Below, piece after piece: positions 1 through 9,255 of a stretch of 21,728 nucleotides of DNA. This stretch comes from Gonium pectorale (lineage: Eukaryota > Chlorophyta > Chlorophyceae > Chlamydomonadales > Volvocaceae). Within the stretch, counting starts at the first letter, position 1. Every line of letters begins with the position of its first letter. The translations under genes were made by a program, and so were the position numbers. The stretch is from positions 1,997,592 to 2,019,319 of the forward strand of contig LSYV01000015.1 in assembly GCA_001584585.1 (NCBI GenBank), in the 5' to 3' direction. Below the pieces are notes generated by a model. It saw only the letters and a list, made by a program, of their open reading frames with translations. It was not told the origin of the DNA and searched no databases.

Positions 1-493
1 TCCACTGATGGGGGTAGGTGCCCATCGCAACGCGGTTGAATAGCTCCGTGAGGTAGGGCGCCGCGACCCGTATAGGGGCCCTGCCGCTATCATACCGCAC
101 TGCATACTTATAGCACTCGGCTTGAACCCTTTCAAGCCCAGCACTTTTGTTATTGGGCACGCGCCTAAGGGCGTCCTCAACCTCAGCGATAGTAAAGGGC
201 TGGTTGAGGTGCTCAGCAGCCGCACGCCGTGATCTGAAGACGTCCGACAGAGTCCACCCAAACTCGACACACTCACGCGCCCACCCGTAATCATCAGCGT
301 CCTCACCATCATGGGTAGCCGGATCATACTCGTTGCAGAAGGCGATACGCACCAGCAGCTGGTGAGCGGCATCCCTCAGTCCCCGCTGATCATCCTCGGC
401 CCCATTAAGTAACCGCTGAAAATGATCAGTAAAGGTGGCCGTGTCGTCTATCGCACACGCCTGCGCCTGCCCGCCCTGTGTAAGAGAGACCTT
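1..493 (-). mobile_element. Non-LTR (LINE-type) retrotransposon, partial reverse transcriptase
   Basis: The minus strand is open for 164 codons from a stop at 494-496 to the left edge, where the reading continues out of the window. At about 125-205 it reads FTIAEVEDALRRVPNNKSAG, followed by ERVQAECYKYAV and, near the edge, PYLTELFNRV and YPHQW. This is the N-terminal part of a LINE-type reverse transcriptase: the 'v..al..l.n.Ksag.d.i..E.yk' block, then the helix leading to the 'W....i.PI.K' block. The catalytic FADD-type motif would lie beyond the edge. No ATG occurs before the final few residues and a stop precedes the open stretch, so this is a 5'-truncated or decayed copy, or an internal part of an ORF2 whose upstream endonuclease part is broken. 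The clade cannot be fixed from this fragment. Confidence 0.8.
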
Positions 494-1719
494 CTACTGA
501 CATGTGAGCCTGTTGGTTGAGCTGCTGCCCAGGGCAGCGCCGCCGCACGCAGCACTACCACTCATTACTACGTTCCTTATACCGATAATCCCCCATTGTC
601 GAGAGACACTGCCCATTGCGCGTTACCAGCGGGAGCTCAGCCAGAGATGGAGGCGGCGCGCTTTGACAGCCAAGTTCGATTGGGCCAGACTCCCCAAGGC
701 TCTTAGGCACCTGCAGAGCAGGATTGCGCATCGCCTGGACGCCCGGCTCGGGCCTGAGGCCTCTGCGTCTTAACATCGCTGTTCGTCCCGTAGGAGCCGC
801 AAGCTTGCGGCAACTGAAGACCGACTAGTCAGTGTGCCAGGGGTCCGCCATTGACAAGTTACATATCCTGGCGTGACACAGCGACGGCGAGGCCTACTCT
901 GTCGGTCAGCTCCTGCCGCCTCCGCCTCCGCCCCGGTTCGTGCCTTTGCACACGGCATGCACCTTGCATTTGTGTTGGCGTTCCCGGCCGGCCGTCGGCG
1001 CCGAACAACGCGAAGTCGACGACGAGTTTCCGAAAATCGAATGCGGCGGGCAGAACCAGGAGGTCTGCCTGCAGATTTCCGCTGCTGCTGCTGCCGTGTA
1101 CCCTTCAGACCCTGTACGGATACGCGGCATACCTGCCTGGCGGCACGCTGGTGGGTGTATGTCGAGATGCCGCCGGACGACAGGAGCCGCCGGATGGCAG
1201 GAGCACCAGCAGGCTGTCAATGTTCGGCGCCGTCAGTGTCGTATAACCAACCCGGAGGCGGCCGGGGATGTGGTTTCCAGCAGGTGAAACTGCGTGTCCT
1301 GCTCCACCTTGTAGTATTCAATGTTACGCTTGATCACAACGACGCGTCCCCCCGCCTCGGCCACAGCCAGGCCGGCCATTACCATGCCGGGGTTATCTTC
1401 CCGGTCCACTTCTTGCTTGTCAGCTGCGGCGCCCACACCCTATACGCTGGAGCGGGCCCACGGATGGCAGCGCCCTTCTCGACACCATGAGCACAACATT
1501 CGTGTCGTGAAATGCGGTACGGCGCGCGCGGTACGCACATGTGCACACTCTTTCATCCGGATCCAACTTGATTGCACACAACCCCCCATCGTTTGATTTT
1601 TTTACCAACACGGTGGCCCGACTTTGCGCTGCAAGCTTGGGGCCGGCGATGGCTTTAACGTCCTAGGCGCTTACCGGCCTAAGTCGCGTATCGTTCTTAG
1701 TAATATCAATTAGCTGTTT
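494..1719. other. Upstream region with no assignable plus-strand gene
   Basis: Apart from the minus-strand fragments at 963-1436, no reading frame here shows a recognisable motif. The stretch just before 1720 (about 1600-1719) is less GC-rich and is the best place for the promoter and 5' UTR of the bisphosphatase gene. If that enzyme has a chloroplast transit peptide, its exon(s) would have to be here; I could not find a convincing one joining in phase to 1720. Confidence 0.4.
963..1436 (-). pseudogene. Minus-strand coding-like fragments, unidentified
   Basis: Three protein-like stretches follow one another on the minus strand. Fragment A (1436 to 1233) reads DREDNPGMVMAGLAVAEAGG, then VVVIKRNIEYYKVEQDTQF, with third positions rich in G and C, and stops at 1233. 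Fragment B overlaps its end in another frame (about 1277 to 1130) and reads VGYTTLTAPNIDSLLVLLPS. Fragment C (1068 to 963) reads ADLLVLPAAFDFRKLVVDFA and is flanked by an AG before it and a GT after it. Moving from A to B needs a frameshift, which suggests decay, unless an intron bridges them. I do not recognise the family. It lies upstream of the reverse transcriptase fragment on the same strand, so it could belong to the same degraded element, but the gap of about 470 bp shows nothing that proves this. Confidence 0.35.
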
Positions 1720-4146
1720 ATGACAATGGAAGCGATACACTTGAAGGGCTTGAAACCCGAGCTGGTGCGTCTTGAAGGCGACTTGCCGAGCAAGCATACT
1801 AGGGCGCTATGGGCTATGGTTATTAGGCAGCTGCTGCTTTAGGCAAGAACAGCGAGTTGCTGCGCCATAGACCCTGACGGCGCGTCGCTTTCGTTGCCCG
1901 CTGCTGCCTGGAATGTAGGCACAAGTCCTCGCTTGCGTGGCATCGGTGGTGTCGGAGATATCGGTAGGCCTCTGCGCTGTCGCTTTGTCTCCAGATGAGC
2001 GCAAGCTGATGGCTATGCGGAATACAGGTTATCCTGCGCGCAGCAGGCTCCGGGTACTGCGGTAGCAGCAATGCGTTTGGGGACCAGCAACTCGAGGTAC
2101 GCAAGCAGGCGAAAGGGAACGCAGTCCCTGCACCATACCGTGCGGTACTTTTACACTGCGCTTGTTTTCTAGCAGCGACGAGCGTGCATGCCAGCTGGGG
2201 GCGACCGCGGAGCACGCCTCCGGTTCCCCACCAGCAGCCCTCGACCCCAAGCCGCAACTCCCCTGCTCTCCCGCTCGGCCTGGCGACAACCTGACCGCGT
2301 TTCTGTTCCCCCGCCCCTTTCCCGTTCACACTGGAATGCACATGCTCATTTCACACTGGCAGGTGGACGTTCAGATAGACCAGCTCATATTCGAGCGGCT
2401 AGGCAGCTGCAGTGCCGTGCAGGCGGCGGGCAGCGAGGAGCAGCCGGAGATCAAGCCGATGCCGGGGAGCGGATTCACCGTTGTGTTCGACCCGCTGGAC
2501 GGTAGCAGCATCATGGGGGCCAACTTTGCAGTGGGCACAATCTTCGGAATCTGGCCGGGCGGCAGCCCCGTGGGGCTTGCGGGGCGGCAGCAGGCGGCCG
2601 CGGCGTACGCTGTCTACGGCCCACAAACGATTCTCGTGTGGGCCAAGCCCAAGGCAGCCGTGGATGCACCTGGCGAGGCATTCTCGGAGGGTGGGTGTCC
2701 CGATATCGAATCGGCCAGAGTTTGCTCTGTGCTTTGGCTATGATGTACAGGGTCGACCGCGTTTGCCGCGCTTGCCGCGCGGTGCGGTCGTCTGTATTCC
2801 ATTCTACATATGGCACTCTGGCATCTCACACCCGTGGTATCGGCTCACCGGGACACGAAACCTGCGTGGATGGCCTTGAACTAGCTCACACACATGCCAT
2901 GCCATCGCATAAGCTGATGCCCTCCCGCCTGATGATCCAGCCCATGAACACCTGCGTTGTACGCGCCAATTTTCGTGCGCCATACTCGCTGCATGTTTAT
3001 GTTCTGCCCCTGTTGTCACGTACCTTTCTCCCCATATTCCCCTATCTCTGCCGCGGCCGTCTGCAGCGAACGGCAGCGCGGACGCGGAACAACAACCCGG
3101 CGCAAAGGAGGCAGGCGGCGCGCCAGACGGCCCCAGCAGCGCATGCTGCAGCGTGGGCAACATCCGGGACAGCCACGAGGTGCAGGAGTTCCTGCTGCTG
3201 CCGGATGGGACATGGCGACTGCAGCGGTCTGGCGTGGCCATCCTGCCGGTCAGCAGCACCTATGCGGCCGCAAACCTGCGGGCCGCGGCTGCCAACGCCG
3301 AATACATGGCGCTCATCCAGCGATGGATCCAGGCGGCGTACACGCTGAGGTACGGCGGGCAACGGGCGCAAGGGCAAAAGGTGCAACAGGTGATGGCGGT
3401 GCGGCTGCGGTGCGGTTGCCCGCAAGACAGCAGACCGCAGCGGGCACTGCAGGTTTGGTACCACAGCCATGTCTAGATGGAGTGCTGCCCGTGTGTGCTC
3501 CATGAGAGCGGAGCGTCCCTCCAGTTGGCGCTCTTTGGCGTTGCCGGCTGCTGTCCTGCGGCGGCGTGGCTGTCCGTGGGCTCGTTGCACCGTGCGACGC
3601 CTCATCCAGCCGCGAGGAAGCCCTTCAGGCTTGCGCATAGACTCACTGCTTGACGGACGGCCTCGGGTTGCCTCTGCAGGTACACGGGTGGCATGGTGCC
3701 AGACGTCCACCACATTCTGGCGAAGGGCAGCGGCGTATTCTGCAACCCCTGCTCAGAAGCGGCGCCCGCCAAGCTCCGCCTGCTCTTCGAGTGCGCGCCA
3801 CTCGCCTTCGTGGTCGAGGTAAGCCCAACGAGTCCCCTGCAGAAGCCCGCCCAGCGGGCTGGGATCACCTGTGCGTAACCTGCGTATGCTCATGTCCCGC
3901 TCACCCGTGATGTGCCATGCCGCTTTTTCGCGGTGGACGTGTCCGGGCTCACCTTGATAATGAAGCGCGGGCTGACGGATGACGTATCACGCATACCCAC
4001 TCCTACAGGCAGCAGGCGGCAGCAGCACGACCGGGCAGTGCTCGGTGCTTGACGTGGTGATTCGGTCTCCACATGAACGGTCGAAGATCTGCCTTGGTTC
4101 TGGCCAGTTGGTTGAGGAGAGCCTTCCGGCGATGCTTGCGGCCTGA
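1720..4146 (+). CDS. Sedoheptulose-1,7-bisphosphatase/fructose-1,6-bisphosphatase family enzyme (SBPase-like)
   Basis: The family hydrolyses the 1-phosphate of sedoheptulose- or fructose-1,6/1,7-bisphosphate with Mg2+. Model exons: 1720-1764, 1919-1963, 2028-2096, 2363-2690, 3067-3349, 3680-3818, 4009-4146. All joints are GT-AG and in phase, giving 348 residues. Visible motifs: NAFGDQQLE (45-53); the metal-binding acidic pair in GSEEQPE (E78, E79); the signature FDPLDGSS (D96, D99); GTIFGIWPG; the substrate loop [15 protein letters not shown] (254-268); KLRLLFE (K288, E294); VVEAAGG (301-307); and C-terminal SVLDVV and [10 protein letters not shown]. Nx[13 protein letters not shown] and the C-terminus resemble SBPase more than FBPase. 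The regulatory CGGTAC of plastid SBPase is replaced: the two cysteine positions align with S38 and S43. Residues about 140-185 form an Ala/Gly/Pro-rich insertion. ATG 1720 (or 1726) follows a stop at 1711; no transit peptide is visible, so a first exon may be missing. The family call is firm; substrate and compartment are not. Confidence 0.85.
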
Positions 4147-4997
4147 GGATTCGCGTCTTGGCCTCTCCGCCTCTTCAACGTTCGCGGGAGTGGGTGGATT
4201 AGAGGGTGATCGGGCTCGACGTGGTATGTTAGGCTTAGTGGTGTGTACGAAAACCCACGCCTTCCTTCTTGATCTTGCTGGGAATAGGTCTCATCTCCTA
4301 GCGTATACTGGTACTATTGCTGGGCACCGTGGTGAGTCCTTGGCGACGGTGTTCCCGTACGTGATGCCGTGGTCTTCCGTCAAGAAAACATTCCCTGTTG
4401 CGGTGTCAATGCGTAGACTCTGTGCTTGAATCTAGTTGTGCTGCAAGCGCGTGCGCACCCTGTGCGCGTTGACTGCAAAACTGATGTCAGACGCAGTAGT
4501 GATTGCAGCGTTCGGTTACCTACCTGTTCTCGTCATGTTTGCTGCGCGCTGTTTTGTACACTGTACTGGGCCTTTCAGCTCTCATTGGTTGGCCAGGTTC
4601 ATACCCTTCCTGGGCAGTGGGCGCACTTGGGTTACTGTAGGTTGTGAGACAATTTGGGATTATGTTTGAGCGTCACGACATGTCGGGTGAGTTACAAGTT
4701 GGCAAAGTGAGCTATGCCGGGCATTTACGGGTTGTGATGGGTTTTACAAGCTGCTTCTACATTTTTTTTTGTGGGGTGACGCTGTGGCTTCTGTGGACCT
4801 TGCCGCCTGACAACAGCGGTGGGGGGCAACAGGCCGGGTGAAGGAGCAAAAGGCAGAAGAAGCCGCCCATCGGATCAGTTGGGCACCCAACGATGCAACC
4901 GCCAACGACTTCGTCCGCTGGAGTTGCATGATGTCTTTACTCTCCTCTCCTGACTTGCAGCGCTAGAAACCATTTCCAATTTGGTTGGCGGTCCTCT
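4147..4997. other. SBPase-like 3' UTR and intergenic/5' region of the NUS1-like gene
   Basis: About 850 bp of lower-GC sequence follow the bisphosphatase stop. I see no supported gene. The volvocine poly(A) signal TGTAA is absent; TGTAC variants occur near 4556 and 4562. A CAG acceptor-like site at 4958-4960 after a pyrimidine-rich stretch precedes the start chosen for the next gene, and its frame stays open from there, so an upstream 5' UTR or coding exon ending in this region is possible. Confidence 0.4.
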
Positions 4998-7531
4998 ATG
5001 TACAAGCTAGGCATTGCCTTTGGACAGTTCCTATTCGCAACGCTCTGGAAGTTACAAACCTGGGCTACTTGGCTCACTAGCGGCAACAGCACCCCGGAAG
5101 AGAAGGCCTACAAGGGCTCCAAACCCAGCCCGCCGACGGCGATTGCGGTTGTATGGGCCGAGCCAAGGGCGGAAGCCTCAGCAATCAAGCAGATTGCTGA
5201 TATCGTCGCATGGTATTTGCTTATTAGTTGTGCGGTTGCAATTGACAATGGAATTGACGTCTGCGTCTGTCAACGATGCAGGTGCAAGCACCCGGACCTG
5301 GAGGCGTTTTGTATTTACGATCCGTCAGGTATGGCGAATAGGTGCGTTGGGCTCGCCTCCCGACCGCCGATCTTCATCGGCCTTGCTCTCGCAGGGGAAG
5401 TCAAGTCGAGGTGGCGTGAACTGCGAGAGCGGCTGCTCGATGACGATTATTGTATTCAGGTATGCCACCCGCCCATAACCGCCGTGCACACCCTGCAAAA
5501 CCCCTAGGACTCGCCTCCCCTTGTCCCAGGTTGGGTGGCAGGAGCAGACCCTCGGCGACGGCCTGGCGTGCGAATCCTGTCGGTAAGAGACATATTGCTC
5601 GATGCGAATGTGCTTAGCAGCGCGGGATCTTGCATCATAACCGGGTCCCTCGTAGAGCTCACCTGCCGAAATATGACGACCTGCAACGCTCCCGCACAAC
5701 ACGCAGGGCGGGCACACCTGGGAGCTTGGGCACAGCCTCCGAAGCAAATGCACCTCCGAGCTGGGGGCGCGCCTGCAGGCAGCAGGAGACCGATGGACAC
5801 GTGGCTGCGCGTCGCCCTCCTGGCGTAGGCCTGGGCCCTGGCTGCTCGGGCACATGGGAGACGGGAGCTGGAGCAACGCCGATCCATGCTGCTGCCCAGC
5901 CGGCGACAAAGGTGCCTCTTCACCTTCCCGCCAACTGTGATGGTAGCAGTCTCGCTGGGGGCAGCGCCACAGGAGGGCTATGCAAAACCCAACCCGACCA
6001 CGGGGGCAGGTCCTGCAGCACATCTGCCGTCTACCAGGGAATGGAGGGCACGTGCTGCGGGGCCTGTGCGCCTCGCGAGCCCTTGAGCTGCTTGCCGTCG
6101 GGTCTGAACAGCGTCGCAGTCTGTCGAGCATGTCCGGATGCCGTGCCGACCACTGGGGCGCAACAGCCGGGCGGCCCGCGGCACGGACGCTGTACCGCGG
6201 AGCTGCAGGGCCAGTGTGACGCCGTGGAACCAGGCATTTTGCGCGGGGACCTGCCGGTGTCTTCAAAGTCATCACAGAAGGACTCCGGCCGCGATGGTCA
6301 GTCGTCGGCTAGCCATGGTTCGGTACCGCCAGGCCCGCCAGGCCGCATTCGCGTGCATCTCTTGTCGGCGGAGGACGCCTACCAGCCCATCCTTCAGGCT
6401 ACACGCACCGGCGGCACATGCTGTGCCTGTGGTGAATTGCTTCCCCTGAAGGTGCAGCACCCTGGTTTGGCAGATTTTGTCTGGATGGGGGATCGCAACT
6501 GCAACGGAGTCACCGCAAGGGTGTCCCTAGCTTGCGTGTTGCTTCACGCGCGATCAGCCAGCGATGTCATTGATGCTGCAACCCCAGCGGTGGCAGTGGA
6601 GCGCAACTGTGTTGGCGTATTGCTTGCTCGGATGGGATTGAGCTGCACTGGGCTGCAGCATGTGTTCCGGACTTCCTGTCCCAAGAAAGCTCCTTACCAA
6701 CCCAGAGATAGTTGCGCGTTGGAGCGCCATCAATCCTCCCATGCAGATATGTGGATATATTTATCATATGTATGCCTGGTTCATCAAGCCAATCAGAGGT
6801 CACGGCGTATCAGACTCCTTGTGTTTACGCCCTCCTTGAACAGGCTGGCGCATATCGCGAGGGCTTGGCACGACTACGCGGACAGGTCGCCCAGCTTGCG
6901 GGTTCGGCCGTGCTCGTGCAGCCAGAACTGGTCCTGGTGAGGCGAGGGTGATGGGCGGCGGATGCGATACGGATGCCATAATCGGAGGATACAGTGTCAG
7001 CCGTCAGGATGCTAAATGCTGCGGAACGAAGATGGCTGATTGGCTGTGCGGGTCTGACGCAAGCCCCGCGCACGGGCAATGACATCGCATCGGGAGGGCT
7101 CGTCCGCTCGTATCCGTAGCCCGCCATGCCTTGTACTCGGCGCCCTCCTGGAACCGTCACACCCTCGGGTGTGTATGTCCGTAGAGGCTGCCTTCCCCGT
7201 TTCTGGTTCTCTTTTTTTTCGGGTGTGTATGGCCGTAGATGTAGCGCACACTGTCTATGTTTTCTTTTATCGCAACCACCTTGAAAGAATATGTGTCTAA
7301 CCGCCCTGGACTGGCTGCTCTGTGCACAATACTTCCGCGCTGAGAAGTGGGCTGTTGCCCCCCCTCCCACGGCAGGTTGTGGGCCCAGCTCTGACTTTGG
7401 CGGGCTACCCGCCTTTCCAGGTGGCAACGTCCGAGATACTGCATCTTGGGCCCAGCTCCGCACTGTCCCGGGCAACTGTCGACTCAGCTTGGGCCAAGTT
7501 CCTGCGGACAGAGCAGCGTTTCGGAACGTGA
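4998..7531 (+). CDS. NUS1: NUS1/Nogo-B receptor/LEW1-like subunit of dehydrodolichyl diphosphate synthase
   Basis: In eukaryotes this protein pairs with the catalytic cis-prenyltransferase at the ER to make the dolichol precursor for N-glycosylation. Model exons: 4998-5212, 5282-5328, 5395-5459, 5530-5582, 5779-6451, 6844-6936, 7376-7531; all joints are in phase and give 433 residues. Residues about 4-27 form one hydrophobic N-terminal segment. The cis-prenyltransferase-like fold follows: IAVVWAEP, IADIVAW then CKHPDLEAFCIYDPSG (W-x12-YD-type spacing as in NUS1), EVKSRWRELRERLL; then RIRVHLLSAEDAYQPILQ (from 316), QPELVL, VVGPALTLAGYPPFQVATSE (383-402) and the C-terminal tail EQRFGT, whose R-F-G matches the RxG motif needed by active cis-prenyltransferase complexes. 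Residues about 128-315 are Gly/Ser/Ala/Cys-rich and have no family counterpart. The donor at 6452 and the exon 4/5 junction are the weakest parts. A further upstream exon cannot be excluded. Confidence 0.8.
7121..7240 (+). repeat. Dispersed repeat, copy 1 (inside the last NUS1-like intron)
   Basis: Shared pieces are TGTACTCGGCGCCCT (near 7132), CTGGAA, the palindromic ACACCCTCGGGTGTGT (7160-7175) and a GTAGAGG end, followed by a pyrimidine-rich tail. A second, shorter copy of the TCGGGTGTGTATGGCCGTAG segment lies at 7219-7238. It sits in the 439-bp intron 6937-7375, so insertion was tolerated. Closest to the copy at 18149. Confidence 0.75.
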
Positions 7532-8104
7532 CAGGGGACTGAGGGCTAAGGAGTTGAAGGCGAGGGATTGGGAGCATATGGGCTGGGTACATGGGGCCCC
7601 GACGACGACCTTCATGTGCGGTCTAAACGAGGTTTATGGTAAGCAGATGGATGACCAAAGATGTCCGTTATTTATATAATAGGGTAAAGGTTACAGGTTT
7701 TCAGGGTGCACAGTGCGCAACCTGTGCAGGTCCTGGGTACGGCACCTGCAAGCTGGTTGCACGTGGGCATAATCCTATGAATGTGCTATTGAAGTTCATC
7801 TTATGCCTAACATGGGAAAGGCATGATTTGGTGTGGGGTTGCTGTTGAAGCATTCCTTCTCACCATCTGGGCGCGGCTGCAGCTTCTGCGATGTTGCCCG
7901 AGGGCTAGCTTTATCGTAGTTTCTTTGAAATGATGGGCTGTATTTCTTGCGTTTCCAGCGGTACTGGCAGGCCTGGCAGACCTCCAGCCTGAGTACTGGC
8001 AGGCCAACGCTGACGCTGCAACGACGCATGCCAGCGTCCGGCCACTGCCATACTCCCAGTGGCGGGCTCACGCTGCGGAACCTAACCAGTCCTGCTGTCT
8101 GGCC

Positions 8105-8109
8105 TGTAA
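8105..8109 (+). terminator. Candidate poly(A) signal (TGTAA) of the NUS1-like gene
   Basis: TGTAA is the usual polyadenylation signal of volvocine nuclear genes. This one lies 574 bp after the stop, a normal 3' UTR length for these algae. A five-base motif is weak evidence alone, and others occur further on (for example near 8864 and 9074). Confidence 0.4.
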
Positions 8110-8198
8110 TGGCGTGGACCCTCGATGAGTTGACTGGCCACCCCGGGCCACCGCGCCGTCATCCTCCGGCCCGATGTGGTACCCGACCGCCCGTCGCC

Positions 8199-8285
8199 CG
8201 CCAGGCCCTGTCTTCGGCGCTGTACTGGAACTTCACCTCTTCGAGTGTGTATGGCTGTAGAGGTGGCCTCTGCTTTACTTTCTTC
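8199..8285 (+). repeat. Dispersed repeat, copy 2
   Basis: A more diverged copy. It keeps GCCCTGTCTTCGGCGC, the CTGGAAC block, a TCGAGTGTGTATGGCTGTAG block and the GTAGAGG end, with the pyrimidine-rich tail after it. It lies downstream of the NUS1-like gene, just past the candidate poly(A) signal. Confidence 0.65.
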
Positions 8286-8592
8286 AGGCCGCCGCTGCCC
8301 TCCCATCCCAATAATGTCAGCCCGCTGCGAAATCTTAAAGGACAAATAGACTTGACACCCCGTCTTACGCGCAAATTGCTGCGCCTGCAGAAGCCTTGGT
8401 AGGTCACGTTTCGCGTCGGTTGGCTGTCGAGCCCATGACTTGTCTGCTACGCAAAAAAGTCCATCTCCTGCTCTTTACTTAGCATTCATGCTTGGATGTT
8501 CCGATATCGCCGAGGAAGACGTCAACATGCTAGGTGTTGTGCATGTGCAGTCAACATGTCAACAATTCTCACTCACTGTCATAATAATGCAG

Positions 8593-8845
8593 GGTCTGGA
8601 GGGCCACCAAGCCTCACCTGTCGTAGTTCTGTACCGCTCACTGTTTTCCCGGAGCTCTTACTCCGCGCTGGCTTGGCCTGAAAAATCCAATACTCGTTTT
8701 GCAACAGTCTCGTGTGATAAGTGTTTTGACGTCGCGGAGTTCCTAGCTTTGTGTCCGGACTCTGCGGTCGACCCTGCAAGCTATCAAACATACATCAACA
8801 TTCAGCAAACAGACTTGCTCCAGTCGGACGTTGCGGAGAGACATG
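8593..8845 (+). other. Possible unassigned exon within an open frame
   Basis: The frame is open from about 8440 to 9024. Within it, the stretch after a CAG at 8590-8592 and before a GTGAGC donor at 8846 reads like protein: ASPVVVLYRSLFSRSSYSAL, then TRFATVSCDKCFDVAEFLAL and SYQTYINIQQTDLL. It would end in phase 1, and the AG at 9285-9286 would continue it in phase into the frame of the next gene. Against this, its third codon positions are not GC-rich, unlike every firm exon in the window, and I recognise no family. It may be a 5' exon of the disordered-protein gene, a remnant of something else, or chance. Confidence 0.25.
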
Positions 8846-9255
8846 GTGAGCCATGCGAGCCCCGCTGTAAGAGCCGACGCGCAGAGCTGCCTCCATGTAG
8901 TACCTGGGTGGTGCCATCCGATGTCGCACTAGCTCGCAGACGGCCGAAGCGGCCGGCCACAACGACAACCCGTTTCTTCTCCGTTTTTAGCTCTTGGCAC
9001 TTCCTGGCTTCTACTTGCTGCTGACATCGTTGTCAATCTCAAGCCCAGTGGGCGTGTCTGCCGCCTTCGAGGTTGTAACTTTCGTTGGTTACGGGTGCAG
9101 GAGCGACTCTGAACTGCCGCTTGGGGGCATTGTCGGATAAGCTTGGGAAGAGTGCTCAATGGCTGGAGGCACGGCATGAGTCCGCCGGACGGCTGACCCG
9201 GGGCCGCAACTGCTCAGCTGGCTGCCCGGCAGCCTAAGCTGCAGCTTGAGCCTGC
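8846..9255. other. Region upstream of the disordered-protein gene
   Basis: No supported gene. Short protein-like readings occur in different frames (for example KLGKSAQWLEARHESAGRL near 9140-9190) but do not join in phase by any splice that I could justify. TGA at 9247-9249 stops the frame just before ATG 9256. The region may be promoter/5' UTR or the intron of a gene that starts further left. Confidence 0.35.

Larger units (their letters stand above)
7532..8439. other. NUS1-like 3' UTR and intergenic DNA
   Basis: Lower-GC sequence without a reading frame that I can support. It contains the candidate TGTAA signal and repeat copy 2. Confidence 0.5.

Noticed and set aside
873..1000. Arg/Ser/Ala-rich plus-strand reading resembling a chloroplast transit peptide for the SBPase-like gene
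   Set aside because: There is no ATG before it, it overlaps the better minus-strand fragments, and I found no in-phase splice to 1720.
1420..1611. LVKKSNDGG on the minus strand, which recalls the start of a gypsy-type reverse transcriptase
   Set aside because: The residues that should follow (a cysteine/aspartate-tyrosine-arginine block) are absent; the likeness covers only a few residues.
1726..1842. A 38-codon plus-strand frame read straight through to a TAG
   Set aside because: A good GTGCGT donor at 1765 and the acceptor at 1918 give a better, family-consistent continuation (KPEL then [15 protein letters not shown]), so the rest is intron.
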